Below, piece after piece: positions 55,387-64,000 of a stretch of 64,000 nt of DNA; the first letter of the stretch is position 1; every line of letters begins with the position of its first letter. The notes beneath the pieces were generated by a model that made no database searches, was not told the origin of the DNA, and saw nothing but the letters and a program-made list of their open reading frames with translations. This stretch comes from Termitomyces sp. T153 (Eukaryota > Basidiomycota > Agaricomycetes > Agaricales > Lyophyllaceae), in the NCBI GenBank assembly GCA_018296165.2, contig JACKQL020000086.1:62001-126000 (forward strand), read 5' to 3'. A program made the position numbers and the translations under genes.

Positions 55387-56606
55387 ATGTCTCAGCTTGC
55401 CAGCCCAGACACCCCCTTGGAGGCTCCAGTCCTGCAGGACAAAGTCTGGACCCACCTGCTACACCTAGAAAATCAGGTGCAATTAATGCAATCACCTCTT
55501 ACCCACCACACAACTGAACTCTCCACCCTCTGTCAAACTACAGATCTTATCTCCCAATTGCTCCAGGCACTGCTCAAATGCCTACCCCCTATCTCTGCAC
55601 CCCTGGCTATAGAACCAGCCCTGACCACTTCTGCACCTATTTTCATGATTCTGGTGACCCTATGACCATGGATTCCATGCCACACACTACCAGATGCATA
55701 TAATGGTGCTCACTCCAGTGGGGAATGTTTCTTCCAATCCTGCCTCACCTACATCCACCTCAGCAGGGATGCCTTCAACTCCAATGTGTTGAAAATAGCC
55801 TGGGTACTGTTGTACATGAAGACCAGATGTGCCTCCACCTATGTGTTGTGAGTTTTCTGTTGCCCCAGAGGTGTTGGAAGTTTCCCAGACTAGGCCACCT
55901 TCAAGAAGGACTTCTATGCAGAGTTTTGCCTACCAGATCCTGCCAAAACCACTGCCTTGATGCTATGTGACAGGGAGCAATTTGGTCAAGGGAAGCATAC
56001 ACTGAACAAGTACATTGACTCCTTCCAGGCACTGGTCAAGCAAGCCACCTACTCCAACAGCCTTCAGCTATGCCTCACATTCTGGGATGGCCTGCACCTA
56101 ACACTGGTAGAATGCATTGACAATCTTGCAGAGGGCTGCCTGGACAACAAAAGGATTGCTTCATGGTACAAGGTAGCCTGGGATCAGTGGCAACTCATGG
56201 AGATCCAAAGAAAGCTCTGCCACCCATACTCCATACTGCACCCTGCACTGGTCACCAGCCTCCACTACCCCATACCTGCCTGCCCAACACCTGCCCCTAC
56301 TCCAGCCATCTCTACAACATGCCCCTTGCCACTAGGCATCTTCATGGACATGGATGCAGCCTGACAGCTCTGCACAGTCCACTACTGTGCTGGAGATGCC
56401 AGAAGCCTGGGCACTTTGCACAACACTGCCTTGTGGGTCTGGAGGTACATTACCTCTCCATGGTAGAGCAGGAGGAACTCCTTGTGCAACTGCTAGCCAC
56501 AAAGGATGCTGCTAGAGCTCCATCACTAGATGAGCCAATGCTGGAGTTGACCCTGGATGAGATCAGTGCTTGTATGTCACCCCTGGAACTGGAGGAGGAT
56601 TTTTAG
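55387..56606 (+). pseudogene. Gypsy A gag with CCHC zinc knuckle
   Basis: The start region (SQLASPDTPLEAPVLQDKVW) precedes a capsid-like part at 55957-56364 (KHTLNKYIDSFQALVKQAT, RIASWYKVAWDQWQLMEIQR). A CCHC zinc knuckle, CWRCQKPGHFAQHC, is at 56388-56429, followed by YLSMVEQEELLVQLLATKD. Frames change at least twice. Confidence 0.85.
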
Positions 56607-56824
56607 TCAAGCAATGGATGAGGTGTATGCCTCCATTGCTGAGTGCTAACAGGTTCTCATGTCTGTTATGAGAAAATGAAATTATCTTTTCCAATGCCCC
56701 TCATTCTAAGATAGAAGAACCTCAATGTTCCTCTCCAGACATATAAATACCAACTCCAGAGCCCCAGCCAAGCTCCCTGGCACCAGCTAGGGTCCACTGG
56801 CACTGCCCTGCCTGAGCATGCCAA

Positions 56825-57230
56825 ATGCTCTGGCAGTACATAATGGCTTCAAGCCCATCTGCCAACTCCCTGCACCTTGACATGGAGATAGAGACCACAG
56901 ACACCCAGCAAACCTGTGGAGCCACTGCTCTCCTAAATAGCAGAGCAATGGGACTGTTCTTGGACTTGGAGTTTGTCAAGCACCATGGCCTAACTATGCA
57001 GCCACTCCCTAAGCCCATTCCAGTCTTCAACATTAATGGAACACCCAACAAAGCAGGTGCCATCAGCTCTGTAGTCAACTTTGTCCTCCATTATTGATAT
57101 CATGCAGAGCATGCTGTTTTTGCCATTACTAGCTTAGGTAGACAGGACATGATTCTTGGTTTCACATGGCTCTGCAAGCACAACTCCAAAGTAGATTGGA
57201 CCAAGGGTAAGGTAACAATGAGCAGGTGCC
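56825..57230 (+). pseudogene. Gypsy A aspartic protease remnant
   Basis: The active-site block reads ALLNSRAMGLFLD where retropepsins have DSGA or DTGA, so the catalytic Asp is Asn and the Gly is Arg. It is followed by FNINGTPNKAGAISSVVNFV and, in another frame after a stop, the GRQDMILGF-like flap region. Confidence 0.8.
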
Positions 57231-57719
57231 CTTGGAAGTGCTCTGCCTGCACCACTGAGGACAGGGAAAAACACTGGGCTTGAGTTTGAGAGCATGTGGC
57301 CATCTATGCATGTCATGCTGGGCCTCTCTCCTTTGCCAACTTGGACCTCCTGGATCCCCTACCTCTGGCATTTCCTCATAAAGAGGCCTTCTATAAGGAT
57401 GACTGGAGTAGCAGTGGAGCCCTGGAGGAGGAACATGGGAAGGAGTTTGGTGGCATACATGAGCTAGAGCTCCTAGATAAAGCTGTAGAGGTGAGGGACT
57501 AGATCTACACCACCACCATACATTCACTGCCCTCCATTGCACAGATCCAGGCTAGCCAGACCACATCCCAGTAGCTGGCCCAGGCATTCACTGCTAATGC
57601 CATGCCCCAAGAGCTCTGGGATGTCATACCCCTCTACCTCCATGCATTTGAGGATGTGTTCTCCAAGGCCTTGTTCAACTTGCTCCTGGAGCACATGTGG
57701 TAGGACTACACCATTGAAC

Positions 57720-58527
57720 TACTGCCTGATTCCATGCCCTCCAGCTGTAAGGTCTACCTGCTAGCACCCAGGGAGCAGGACAAGCTTAATGCCTTCCTGC
57801 AAGAGAATCTGGACTTCAGTCACATACACCCCTCCAAGTCTCTGATGGCTTCTCCAGTTTTCTTCATCAAGAAGAAAGATGGCTTGCTCTGCCTGGTCCA
57901 GGATTACTGGGTTCTCAATGCCATGGTGGTAAAGAACTACTACCCCCTCCCCCTCATCTCTGAGCTCATCAACAACCTCTGAGGTGCACAATACCTCACT
58001 AAACTGGATGTCCAGTGGGGCTACAACAATGTGCATATCCAGAAGAGAGACAAATGGAAAGCCACCTTCTGGACCAACTGGAGATCATTCAAACCTCTTG
58101 TTATGTTCTTGGAACTCACCAACAGCCCAGCCACCTTCCAGACAATAATAAATAATATCTTCCAAGACCTCATTGCAGAAGGTGTAGTGTGTGAATACCT
58201 TGATGACATTCTCATCTACACCAAAACACTGGAAGAACACTGCTAAATCATCTGCCTCATCTTAAAATGTCTCTGCTAGCACCAGCTCTATTTTAAACCA
58301 GAGAAGTGCAAGTTTGAGCAGACCCAGATCAAGTATCTTGGCTTGGTTATCTCACACAGAGCTGCAGAGATGGACCCAGTGAAGGTAGCAGGCATAGCAG
58401 AGTGGCTGGAACCCAAGAACAAGAAGGAGGTGCAGGCATTTCTTGGTTTTGCAAACTTCTACCAGAGATTCATCCAGGACTTCTTGCATCATGCCCATCC
58501 ACTATTTAACCTCACTGGGAAGGATGT
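57720..58527 (+). pseudogene. Gypsy A reverse transcriptase
   Basis: Blocks seen: [56 protein letters not shown] (first Asp), [28 protein letters not shown] (YxDD as YLDD, intact), and the NKKEVQAFLGFANF connection. It is interrupted by stops at 57980 and 58245. The catalytic residues themselves are preserved. Confidence 0.88.
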
Positions 58528-59578
58528 TGTCAGGTTCCACTGACAACAGGGCTCAGCTACACTGGCAAATCCTTACTAGGCAGATGCGATGTGCTGCGCT
58601 TATAACCTAGCACTTCAGAAGTGGCATGGAGGAGTGAGACTTGCAAGGGAAAGCTATGGGAAGTGGTTTGAGCAAGTCCAGAGTGGTCCAGGGAAGTCTG
58701 AGACCAAGTATATTAACATTGGGCTTAGGCAGGCATCAGAGACAAGTTTGTAGGCACATAAATAGACTGTGGGATAGACAGGGGCTTCACTAGGGTCAGG
58801 GGCAGAGCTGGAGTCTGATGGGGGGATCAAGTAAAACTTGATGGGTTTGGGGCCAAGCAGAGAGCAAGGTCTGGAGTTGTTGTAAGAATGTTTCAGGGGT
58901 TGTAGCACATGCACAGAGTTTGTACTAACATTGGAGATGGAAAGAACTTAGGAAAATAAAGGAAAAGGAGACAGTTGAGACAAAATGGTGACAAGATGAG
59001 ATGAGACAGACAAAAAAGGTAGATTCAAGACTAAAAATAGAAATGGAGACAGAACAAAACACCAGACACAAGAAACCAGTAATGCAGGTAATATCAAGAC
59101 TAAAGTATGAGGAGCTACTCTATGACTTATATACTGGCTACTGGATAGCTCCAGAGGGCAGTGGGCATGGCAGCAGGGTTTGACAGAGCTGCACGGAGTC
59201 AACAGGTGTTGAGTATGACCAAGGAGCATGCCACAGTGATATTCTAATAGGATCAGTTGGGGGTGCAGGCTGCCCCAAGCTTGTCATGATACTCCAGAGC
59301 AGGTTGAGTGAACCAGAGTAGTGAGTCAGATGTGTATAATGAGGTCAGAAACAGTGAGGGAGAGTTCCAGGGGCTCAGGAGAAGTATGGATGGCTGTGGA
59401 GAAAGTGTCAAAGTTGGTCAGGAGATCACCAGGGTTTGCCAGGGATATGTTGGAGTTACCCAGAGTGGGCACGGAAGGTGGGCAAGAGTTGGAGGAGTTT
59501 GGTAGAGCATAGGAAAGGACTTGGAGGAGCAAGCAGGTTGGAAGACAAGGTCAGGGGTTTGGGGAGCAGGTTGTAACA
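58528..59578 (-). repeat. 3' LTR of gypsy element B
   Basis: 1,051 bp with TG..CA ends. On the minus strand it starts TGTTACAACCTGCTCCCC directly after a TAAGGGGGGGTAA purine tract (59579-59592) and ends GTGGAACCTGACA. It contains the same TATA block (AGTATATAAG, then GAGTAGCTCCTCATAC) as the solo LTR at 29510-30655. It interrupts element A at 58527. Confidence 0.88.
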
Positions 59579-59791
59579 TTACCCCCCCCTTAGCATCAAG
59601 ACCCTTGAGATGCAGGGTGCAGTTTAGGGATTGGTGGGGCATGGGAATCAAAGTTGAGCAATATTGATCAGACCATAGTAAGCAGTAGTGGCATGAGGAA
59701 TGAAGTTGAAGCATGGCTGCCATTCACTAGGGGGTTCTTCTCAAGCCATTAAAAGGGTCAGATGTACCTCGGGATTTTCTAACCTTCTACC

Positions 59792-61571
59792 ATGTCATCC
59801 TCTGCTTATTCTCCCATGCCATTAGCATCATCATCAGCCTCCCCCAACCCTTTGTTCTCAGGAGAGTCCAAGTCCTCCCACAGTTATGGACAGATCACAG
59901 CCATGTACCATAGTCATGAGTGCCATTCTATTTCACGCATTCTGGAATACTGACTGGGTCCTGACAGAGTTATCCATGGCCATGGCAGGCCCCTTAGGGC
60001 TTTTATTGGGCAGGGATGCAGCACAGTTGGCAGGAGTGGTCCTCCTCACTCATTTTCAGTCTGGGCTTGGTCTGGGGGTGGTCCAACCTGTTCCTGCAGG
60101 TTTGAGGGTGGCTCAGGTGGAGGTGACGCCAGAGCAGTTTGTGGAGGCCATGGGGCAGGCAAGGGGTCCTCCAATCCTCAAGTGGTGCCAGGTAGTGGCC
60201 CTGGTAAGTGACTATGTAATTTTACCTCTTCTCCAGCTAACTTATTTCTGGAGTGTTTGTTCTGTGTTTGATGTGGGGAGCAGTGCAATTTTGAGGGGCC
60301 TGTGCTGGGGCTATGGCAGAATACATCAGTGTGTCTCCTATGTTGCTCACAGTATAAGAGGTGTTCCATTATGTTGAGTTGGTGTGCTGCCTGCATTGCC
60401 ACAAAGCAAGATTAGGACAAGGTGTGGATCACAATGCAGTTATAGGAGGGGTGGCAGGGCAAGGTGTTGGGGAGAGTTGAGGGGGTCAAAGGTGGGAGTA
60501 GCGCAGGGCACCTGCCAATGAAGGTTGGGCCTCTGCAGGGGGGATAGAGAGAAGGAGCTCTTGTAGCACATGACAAAGGTAAGCAGAAGGCATCCCCTCC
60601 ACCAGAAGCAGGACCAAGCAAGTGGGCACAGAGAGAGCAGGTGATGGCAGGCCTTCTAGGCCCTGCAGTATATTTCCTGACCTCTGAGGCTTTAGTGGGG
60701 CCATTCACAAGGGAGCCATGGTCAGTTATGGAGGCCTTCCTGTGGTGTTAAGTGAAAGGGCTGGAGCAGTTGCTGGCCACCCACAAAAAGGAGGTCCAGA
60801 GAATTGGAGAGGACCAGAACATGATGCAGAGGGAGTGGGATGAGGTGTGGAGGGACAGGAACATAGTGCAGAGGGACTAGGACCTGGCCATGGAGATAGC
60901 CATGAAGCAGCTAATCCAACTCCAGCAGGTGCAGGCTTGTTTGAGGCAGTCAGAGGCACAGGTGGAGGCAGGGGTGCAGGGGGAGTCAGGCATAGGGGTG
61001 CCTCAGGCAGCGGCGGAGAGGGCATGGAGGCAGGAGGAGTGGCTTGTCAATGAGGCAGCCTCAGGATGGTGGGGGGTGCTTCATAAGTCTTTTCCTTTTC
61101 ATCCCCTGTTCTCCATCCCACTGAGCTGACCCTACTTCAGCAGACTGGGCTAGGGAGCACTGCATTCTCCTTCACAGAGCATTGGCAGCGCTGGGGTCCA
61201 TTTATGATGAGTTGGTGAGGATGCTCGGGAATCTCCCTCCAGATCCAGAGCTGGAGCAGGGGATTATGCAGATGGAGCACCTGCTAGTGGGGCATTGGTG
61301 GAGGACAATGGTGGACCCCAGAGCATGATGGGAGGTGGCAATGGATGTGGAGGAACTCCTCCTGGGGCATCCAGATGTTCTGGCAATGGTGGTGGCACAA
61401 CTGGAGGTGGACATGGTGGGGAGGATAGCAGAGGTAGGACTAGAGGGGGAGAGGGAGTAGGGGGTTTTCTTGGACTTGCCTTCTTGTGCCCTGTGCCTGC
61501 TTTGTACTCTGTATTATTATATAATTGTCATACCATGTATATATGGTTCCCTTCTAATGTCCAGTCTGAGT
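59792..61571 (+). pseudogene. Antisense ORF inside gypsy element B
   Basis: A decayed plus-strand gene lying tail to tail with pol, between pol and the 3' LTR of a minus-strand element. From ATG at 59792 there is a Ser/Pro-rich start (SSSAYSPMPLASSSASPNP); a Cys-rich patch at 60250-60370 with a CLFCVSCGEQC cluster and, about 18 residues on, a CLLC pair; then a long Gln/Glu/Arg-rich, probably coiled-coil region at 60770-61060 (KEVQRIGEDQNMMQREWDEV, AMKQLIQLQQVQACLRQSEA); a WLVNEA segment; and a Gly-rich end (61330-61440). Several frames are needed. I have an uncertain memory of similar ORFs in other Agaricomycete retroelements. Function unknown. Confidence 0.55.
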
Positions 61572-61679
61572 GATGGGAAATTTTTTCTTTAGTATTAAGT
61601 GAGGAAGTGGTAAATAAAACACATAGGGGGTACTCATGAGAGTTGAATCCCTGATAAATCCAGAGGCAGGAGTTATGCC

Positions 61680-61920
61680 CACTGATGCCATCTGCATTTG
61701 CTAGTCCCAGGGGTCTCTGAGCTTGGTGGAGTGTTGTTAATAGAATTTCCAGAGGTCATCTGGGGCTCCATCAAGGTTTCTTTGGGCTTCCCAAGTATTA
61801 TCCTCAGGTCTGTAGCCCTTCTAGCAGACCAAGTATTGGAGTCAGCCACAAACCATGCGGGAGTCAAGGATTTGGTTGACCTCATAGCAATACTTGTCCT
61901 TGACTTCAATGGGGGGTGGT
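61680..61920 (-). pseudogene. Element B chromodomain remnant
   Basis: After [20 protein letters not shown] the minus strand reads [13 protein letters not shown], then LQYLVC, KGYRPEDNTWE and DDLWKFY, the chromodomain pattern seen at 7716-7918, with two in-frame stops. Confidence 0.75.
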
Positions 61921-62462
61921 TGGCTGGGGCGTTGGCCAGGGAATGGGTCTAGAGCATGTCTTTCAAGGAGTTGGATGTGGAACATGGGGTGGAGGCCCTT
62001 CAAGCCCAGAGTTAGGTCAAGCTTGTATGTGTGCATAGAGACCTTCCAGAGGACTTTGAAAGAGCCAAAACATTTGTAATCGAGCTTGATAGAGGGCCTT
62101 CAGGTCTTGAGATTTTGTTAATCAAGCCAGACCAAGGTGCCAGGGGGCCAGTCAGGGGTTGGTTTGCATTGGGCATTGGCATGCTTGGAGTAGGCTTAAT
62201 TGGCAGTGTCAATCTCATCCTGGAGGAACTGGTGAAGGGATCAGAGGTCTTTGGTGACTTCATGGGCAACATGAAAAGGGATATCCTTGAGGGATAGCAT
62301 AAGTCAGGAGTTGTAGCCCTTGTTGGCATAGAAGGAGGAAACTCTGGTGGTAGAGTGAGGTGTATTGTTGTAGATAAACTCAGCAAGGAGAAGTTCTGTG
62401 TGCCAGTCATTCTGTAAATAATTAACATAGAGGCAGAGATACTGTTCCAACATCTGGTTTAC

Positions 62463-62759
62463 TTATTCTGTTTGCCTGTCAGTTTCTGGGTGATAGGCAG
62501 TGGAGAGGTTGGTTTTGATTTTGAGTGCCTTGTATAGCAATTTCCAAAAACAAGATATGAATAGGGGCCCACAGTTAGAAACAATGTCATCTGGGAGTCC
62601 ATACTTAGAGAATATGTGTTTGAGGAATAATTTGGCGAACTCCAGAGCATTGTCAGTGGTGTGGCAGGGGATGAAGAGGGCTTGCTTAGTGAGGTGGCAG
62701 ATGATGATGAGGATTGCATTGAAACCTTTGGAGTCGGGGAGTTTGACAATATGATCCAT
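62463..62759 (-). pseudogene. Element B integrase core
   Basis: The first core Asp is in MDHIVKLPDSKGFNAIL; the second block reads GLPDDIVSNCGPLFIS, where active integrases have Asp in VSDRG, so it is Asn here; the third block STAYHPETDRQTE keeps its Glu. The element is therefore catalytically dead at this site as well as interrupted. Confidence 0.85.
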
Positions 62760-62839
62760 TGATATTGAGAACCAGGAGTGTCAGCTGACAAGGAGGGGTT
62801 TCAATAACCCATGGGGGCAGTGGTGGAGTACCTTGGTCT

Positions 62840-63212
62840 GGAGACAGAGTTTGCAGGCCCTGATATATCATGTGATGTCCTTCTTCATTCCTAGCCAGAA
62901 GTAAGTCCAAGAGATGAGTTGAAGGGTCTTATAAATTCCTGGGTGTCCCTGGAGCTTGTGGTCATGGTGTTGCCAGAGTATGTCAAGGCAAATTGACTTG
63001 TGGTCTGGAGCATAAATTTGTCCACTCTGGAGCAGGAGGCAGTGGTCTGGAGACAGCATGAAAGGGTTCTTGGTGCTTGACTCATTGGCAGAGTTGTTAT
63101 GAGGGTCATGCTGAGTGAAGAAGGAGTCTAGAAGTGCATTTCTGATTTGATAGAGCATTCCTTCTTCATTTAAAATCAGCAAGGCATGTAGATGTTCAGA
63201 GGGGATTACCAC
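62840..63212 (-). pseudogene. Element B integrase zinc-binding domain
   Basis: The HHCC arrangement is visible: the histidines in DHKLQGHPGIYKTLQ, then TYFWLGMKKDIT and, past an in-frame stop, a CKLC pair. Confidence 0.8.
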
Positions 63213-63388
63213 TCAATGGTTGAATGTGTTCCATTTGGCTTCAAATGACTTTTTTGGGTACACATTGGACCTCTGAGTGAGGGCATCAGGCTTCACACTG
63301 AGTTGTCTGGGGTAGTAGTGGATAGTAAAGCCATACTCCAAGAGGGTTTTGGACCATCAAGCTTGGTGGCGACTGAGTTGCTTTGTAG

Positions 63389-63754
63389 TCATGAAGTATT
63401 GCAGATTGTTGTGGTCAGAGTAGACTTGGATGCAGTGTGGGAATCCCTTGAGTAGGCCTGCCACTGACAGAAAGCTTCAACAATTATAAGGAGTTCCTTA
63501 TCATAGATGTCATAGTTGAGCTCTGTGGAGATCATCAAACAGGTGTAGAAGGCGATGGGGTGGAAATACTTGCCTCTGGAGTCTGGCTGGGAGAGTATTC
63601 CAGCAATAGCATTGTCAGAGGCATTGCATTTGAGTATGATCAGCAGGGAGGGGTCAAAATAGTGGAGGACTAGGGTGGAGATGAAGGCCTTTTTCAGGAG
63701 GAGGAAGACACTTTGGCACTTGCTGTCCCAATCCCAAGAAGTGTCCTTCCACAT
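63389..63754 (-). pseudogene. Element B RNase H domain
   Basis: WDWDSKCQSVFLLLKKAF leads into the RNase H region: ILKCNASDNAIAGILSQ (active elements read VETDASD there, so the first Asp appears changed to Asn), FHPIAFYTCLMISTELNYDIYDKELL with the Glu of the second block, and the expected downstream HNNLQYF region in another frame. Confidence 0.82.
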
Positions 63755-64000
63755 GAGTCAGTTGAGGGGTTTGGTGATTCCAGAGTAGTTGTCGATGAAT
63801 CAGTGGTAAAAGTTAGCAAACTCCAGAAATGACTGTACCTCCTTGACATTCTGTGACAGGGGCCAATTGAGTATAGCTTCGACCTTGGCAGGATCCATGT
63901 GCATGCTGTCAGGAGTGACAATAACTCTGAGGTATTCAACCTCCATCATGTGGAAGGAACATTTTTTGGGTTTGGCATGAAGGTGATACTCTCGGAGTCA

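Larger units (their letters stand above)
55208..58527 (+). mobile_element. Ty3/gypsy element A, left part (gag to connection domain)
   Basis: Order on the plus strand: gag (55387-56606), protease (56825-57230), linker, reverse transcriptase (57720-58250), and the EPKNKKEVQAFLGFANFYQRF block (58400-58470). It is cut at 58527 in a LTGKD block by the LTR of element B. The remainder (RNase H, integrase, LTR) should lie beyond the right edge. It is CpG-poor with many stops. Confidence 0.85.
58528..64000 (-). mobile_element. Ty3/gypsy chromovirus element B, runs off the right edge
   Basis: Minus-strand element nested in element A. From the right edge leftwards: end of reverse transcriptase (64000-63755), RNase H (63754-63389), integrase zinc finger (63212-62840), integrase core (62759-62463), integrase C-terminus and chromodomain (62430-61680), a 2-kb segment with a plus-strand ORF (61571-59792), polypurine tract and 3' LTR. 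CpG-poor with stops throughout. The 5' LTR and gag are outside the window. Confidence 0.87.

Overview
The window looks like nuclear DNA of a filamentous basidiomycete, most likely an Agaricomycete. The evidence is the set of short introns with GT..AG ends, the protein families present (F-box/LRR proteins, a single-pass Ser/Thr-rich membrane protein, a DUF6699-type domain, a tannase/feruloyl esterase) and the transposon types (chromodomain Ty3/gypsy, Ty1/copia, RNase-H-bearing LINE, pogo/CENP-B-like transposase). No bacterial, organellar or CRISPR feature was seen.

Layout. 1-8.7 kb: an old Ty3/gypsy chromovirus in rearranged pieces, split by a 5'-truncated LINE (1705-5399, minus). 8.7-28.1 kb: a duplicated host region. 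It holds an F-box/LRR gene broken by a young Ty1/copia element (11964-17034), the intact paralogue (26296-27879), dispersed duplicated blocks, two broken copies of a gene whose intact version is at 32184-33237, and an 850-aa membrane protein with a DUF6699-like C-terminus (21722-24500, five exons). 28.4-31.4 kb: a TA-flanked MITE, a LINE tail and a solo gypsy LTR with odd 117-bp flanks. 32.2-33.2 kb: a conserved two-exon gene. 34-39.6 kb: transposon debris, including a dead pogo-type transposase gene with an 869-bp tRNA-headed SINE inside it (13-bp target duplication). 40-45 kb: a three-exon membrane protein and a broken copy of its 3' end. 48.7-49.7 kb: an intronless gene for an unfamiliar protein with an 83-residue repeat. 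50.1-51.8 kb: a four-exon secreted tannase-family gene, with a 3' fragment copy at 53.7 kb. 54.5-64 kb: a gypsy element (plus strand) invaded by a second gypsy element (minus strand) that runs off the right edge and carries an extra antisense ORF between pol and its 3' LTR.

The window alternates between normal host DNA, where CpG is frequent, and old transposon DNA in which CpG is almost absent by eye (about 1-8.7, 29.0-29.5, 30.7-31.4, 34.1-39.5 and 54.5-64 kb). Young insertions (SINE, copia, solo LTR) keep their CpGs. This reads as methylation-linked loss of CpG in old elements. The copia polyprotein has six in-frame stops, all TGA or TAG, and no frameshift.

Exon coordinates were worked out by hand from GT..AG sites and reading-frame continuity. 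All family names come from remembered motif patterns, not from database searches.
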